A DNA stretch of 64,000 nt from positions 7,998,001 through 8,062,000 of the forward strand of contig OY970235.1 in assembly GCA_963714145.1 (NCBI GenBank), given 5' to 3'. How positions within the stretch are numbered: the first letter of the stretch is position 1; every line of letters starts with the position of its first letter. The notes beneath the pieces were generated by a model, which ran no database searches, had not been told where the DNA came from, and saw only the letters and a list, made by a program, of their open reading frames with translations. Below, in pieces: positions 61,981-64,000 of this stretch. Made by a program: the position numbers and the translations under genes. This DNA comes from JBBWZH01 sp035544115 (GTDB taxonomy: Bacteria > Actinomycetota > Actinomycetes > Mycobacteriales > CADCTP01).

Positions 61981-63378
61981 GCGCGCAGGGGCAGCACGAC
62001 GGTCGACCCGCGTCGGCCCCCCGGGCGGGCTTGCGATGTCGAGCCGACCGTCCACGGTGCGCACCCGCCGCCGGAGGCCGGACAGGCCGCCGCCGTGCGG
62101 GTCGACCCCGCCCGTGCCGTCGTCGGTCACCGAGAGAACGAGGTCGCCGTTCCGCTCGGCGGCCCGGACCGTGACCGTGTTGGCTAGCTGTGCTTCGCCG
62201 CGTTGGTCAGCAGTTCGGCGGCGCAGAAGTAGGCGATCGACTCGATCGCCGGGGGGCCGGTTCGGGAGGTCGGTGGTCAGCTCGACCGGGACGGCGCTGC
62301 CTTCGACGAGCGCGCGAGTGCCTCGGTCAACCCGCCGTCGAGCACCGGTGGGTGGATGCCCCGGGCCAGGTCGCGCAGCTCGACCAGGGCGTCCTTGGCG
62401 CCCTGGTGCGCGACGCCGACCAGCTCACGGATCTGCGGGAGGTGCGGTTCGGCCGTCGGCGTCGAGCTTCTCCGTGGCCATGCCGAGGTTCATCGCGAGC
62501 GCGGCCAACCGGATCTGGGCGCCGTCGTGCAGGTCGCGTTCGAGGCGGCGGAGCATCGCGGCCGAGTCGTCGACCGCCGACGCCCGGGACTGCTTCGAGT
62601 TCGTGCACCCGCTGCGCCAGCGCGCCCGGGCCGAGCAGACCGGCGCATCGTGGCGGTCCACCGTGGTGACGGCCCGGGTGAGCCAGGGAGCGGCCAGGAT
62701 CAGGGCAGCGCCCACCGCGGGGCGCCGAACGTCCCGGCGTAGGTGCTGAGCTCGAACAGGCGGCCGGCGAACGGGGTGAGTGACCGGGACCGGGCGAGTT
62801 GCACGTTCGGCGGGATGGTTGCGGAACAGCCCCCACCACAGCGGGTAGCTCAGGTTGACCAACCCGAAGACCCAGCAGACGCGGCGTAGGCCTCCGCCAT
62901 CCCGAGTGGCAGCCGAGCAGCAGGTAACCGGCCGCCCGCCAGCCGGGGCCGTCACGGAGGCCCGGCGCCGAGCCGGCCGACGGCCGCGCCCCGGCCGGAA
63001 CGGGGACGGCGGTGCGACCCGTTCGCCGAGCAGTCGCGCCGCCAGCTAGCGGTGCACGGTGCCGACCTCGCGGGCGACCCAGGTCGCGGCGGCCCGAGCA
63101 GCACCAGCGAGGCAGCGACCAGCCGCCGATCGACGCGTGCTCCGGCTTCGCCGGCCCTGGCGCGAGCCGCCCACCGAGGGACAGAAGCCGAGCGCCAGCG
63201 GCCAGCACGGCGGGGCCGATCGGTACCGCGAGCACGCAGTACAACAGCTCGGCCCGGGTTCGCCGGGTGACCGGGGCGCGGACGGCGGCCCGCAATACGG
63301 CGAGACCGGCGGTCGGGCCGGACCCGTGGTCGGACGGTGCCTGCCGGCGGTCCGGGCCACCGGACCGGTCAGTGTCCA
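61977..63378 (-). pseudogene. Sensor histidine kinase, broken by several frameshifts
   Basis: No single frame covers it, but kinase pieces occur in order on the minus strand: a membrane-proximal APVTRRTRAELLYCVLAVPIG (about 63,270-63,210), LERDLHDGAQIRLAALAMNLG with the phospho-His near 62,540, and the ATPase end VTDDGTGGVDPHGGGLSGLRRR near 62,080. The last shift, about 62,005, separates GGPTRV from TVVLPLRA and the stop. The start is probably the GTG near 63378, just after the permease stop. It forms an operon with the response regulator. Confidence 0.6.
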
Positions 63379-63396
63379 CCCGCTCAGTGTCCGCCC

Positions 63397-64000
63397 TCAC
63401 GCGTCCCGCCGGGTGAGCAGCCAGCCGCCGGCGCCGAGCACCACCGCGGCGTACAGGCTGAGCATGCCGATCCAGCCCAGGCGCCAGCATCGGGTCCTGG
63501 TCGTCGCCATCGAGTTCGCGACGATCGAGATCGGCAGGAACGGAGCCAGGCCCGGGATGATCCGCGCGATGAACTGCGCCACGACGTGGACCCCGCCGAA
63601 GAGCAGCCGATGGCGGCCGGAGTGTGCCGCACGATCGTGCCGATGCCGAGGCCGAACAGGCCGATCAGGGCGAAGCCCGTGCCGGACAGCAGCACCGCCC
63701 GCAGGAGCCCGGCTGGCCCAGGGTCGGCGCCGGGATGCCGGTGCCGCAGCGCCGCCCTCGCCGGCGAAGAACGCGAGGAACGCCGTCGGCCTCCCCGACC
63801 AGCATGCGACCGCGCCGAACACGGCGGCCTTGGCGGCCAGCAGCATCCGCCGGTCCGGGGTCGCCGCCAGCGTCGACCGGATCATGCCGGAGGAGTACTC
63901 GCTGGTCACCATCAGCACGCCCAGCACACCCCGAAGAGCAGGCCGGGGGCGATGCCCGCCGAGGCGTTGTTGGTCAGGTCGGCGGACGCGTTCCGGGTGC
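63397..64000 (-). pseudogene. ABC-2-type permease, partial and frameshifted
   Basis: The C-terminal part of a membrane permease runs off the window's right edge. Visible pieces in order are LTNNASAGIAPGLLFG, GVLMVTSEYSSGMIRSTLAA, FALIGLFGLGIGTIVRH, GGVHVVAQFIARIIPGLAPF and LYAAVVLGAGGWLLTRRDA (ending 63397). At least five single-base losses separate them. The protein resembles exporter permeases that pair with an ATPase expected beyond 64,000. With the kinase and regulator downstream, it repeats the exporter/two-component arrangement at 48.7-52.5 kb. Confidence 0.65.

Overview
The window is one 64 kb stretch of very GC-rich DNA (well over 70 % by eye) from an actinobacterium. GTG and TTG starts are common, many genes carry a TANNNT element 6-8 bases before the start codon (leaderless style), and hairpin terminators lack T-tracts. 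A member of the Micromonosporaceae such as Actinoplanes fits the gene content, but that placement is inference. No rRNA, CRISPR array or prophage was seen. There is one tRNA (Lys, TTT) and one complete insertion sequence.

Layout. 1-5.0 kb: a plus-strand run (glycosyltransferase tail, methyltransferase, flippase-like membrane protein, GTP cyclohydrolase II, membrane sulfatase/LTA-synthase-like enzyme) that looks like one pathway joining pterin-type chemistry to the cell surface. 5.0-10.6 kb: a SnoaL-like protein, a stand-alone condensation-domain protein, a PurM-like protein, tRNA-Lys, an esterase, and a LuxR fragment. 10.7-12.2 kb: a GNAT acetyltransferase and a nicotianamine-synthase-like protein, overlapping by 4 bp, behind a promoter with a Zur-like half-site. 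12.2-16.7 kb: an amidohydrolase, a frameshifted amidase, a terpene synthase, and the remnant of a second amidase; the two amidase leaders form a ~125 bp direct repeat around the terpene synthase. 17.4-25.8 kb: one gene for a 2804-residue DUF4157 protein with two zinc-protease motifs, annexin-like repeats, several tandem repeats, a hydrophobic segment and a possible C-terminal toxin.

26-38.9 kb: secreted and housekeeping genes (SH3-like protein, serine proteases, lipoprotein, HTH protein, VOC, DinB, GNAT, DUF4234, TAP-like hydrolase, aldo/keto reductase). 39.1-43.1 kb: a secreted alpha-L-fucosidase gene split by an IS1634-family element that left an 86 bp target duplication. 43.1-47.1 kb: a possible undescribed system. 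A minus-strand three-gene operon (PhyH dioxygenase, divergent RelA/SpoT-fold protein, sugar nucleotidyltransferase) faces a divergent pair (XRE regulator with a HEAT-like C-terminus, PPC/DUF296 protein).

47.3-52.5 kb: a membrane-anchored propeller-like protein and an ABC exporter with its two-component system; the kinase gene carries a one-base insertion. 52.7-61 kb: a secreted S1 protease, a GH3 glycosidase, an alpha/beta hydrolase with its TetR regulator and a palindromic operator, a small hypothetical protein, and a secreted TIM-barrel glycosidase-like protein. 61.3-64 kb: a second two-component/ABC permease module in which every gene is broken by several single-base indels, most likely sequence error near a contig end.
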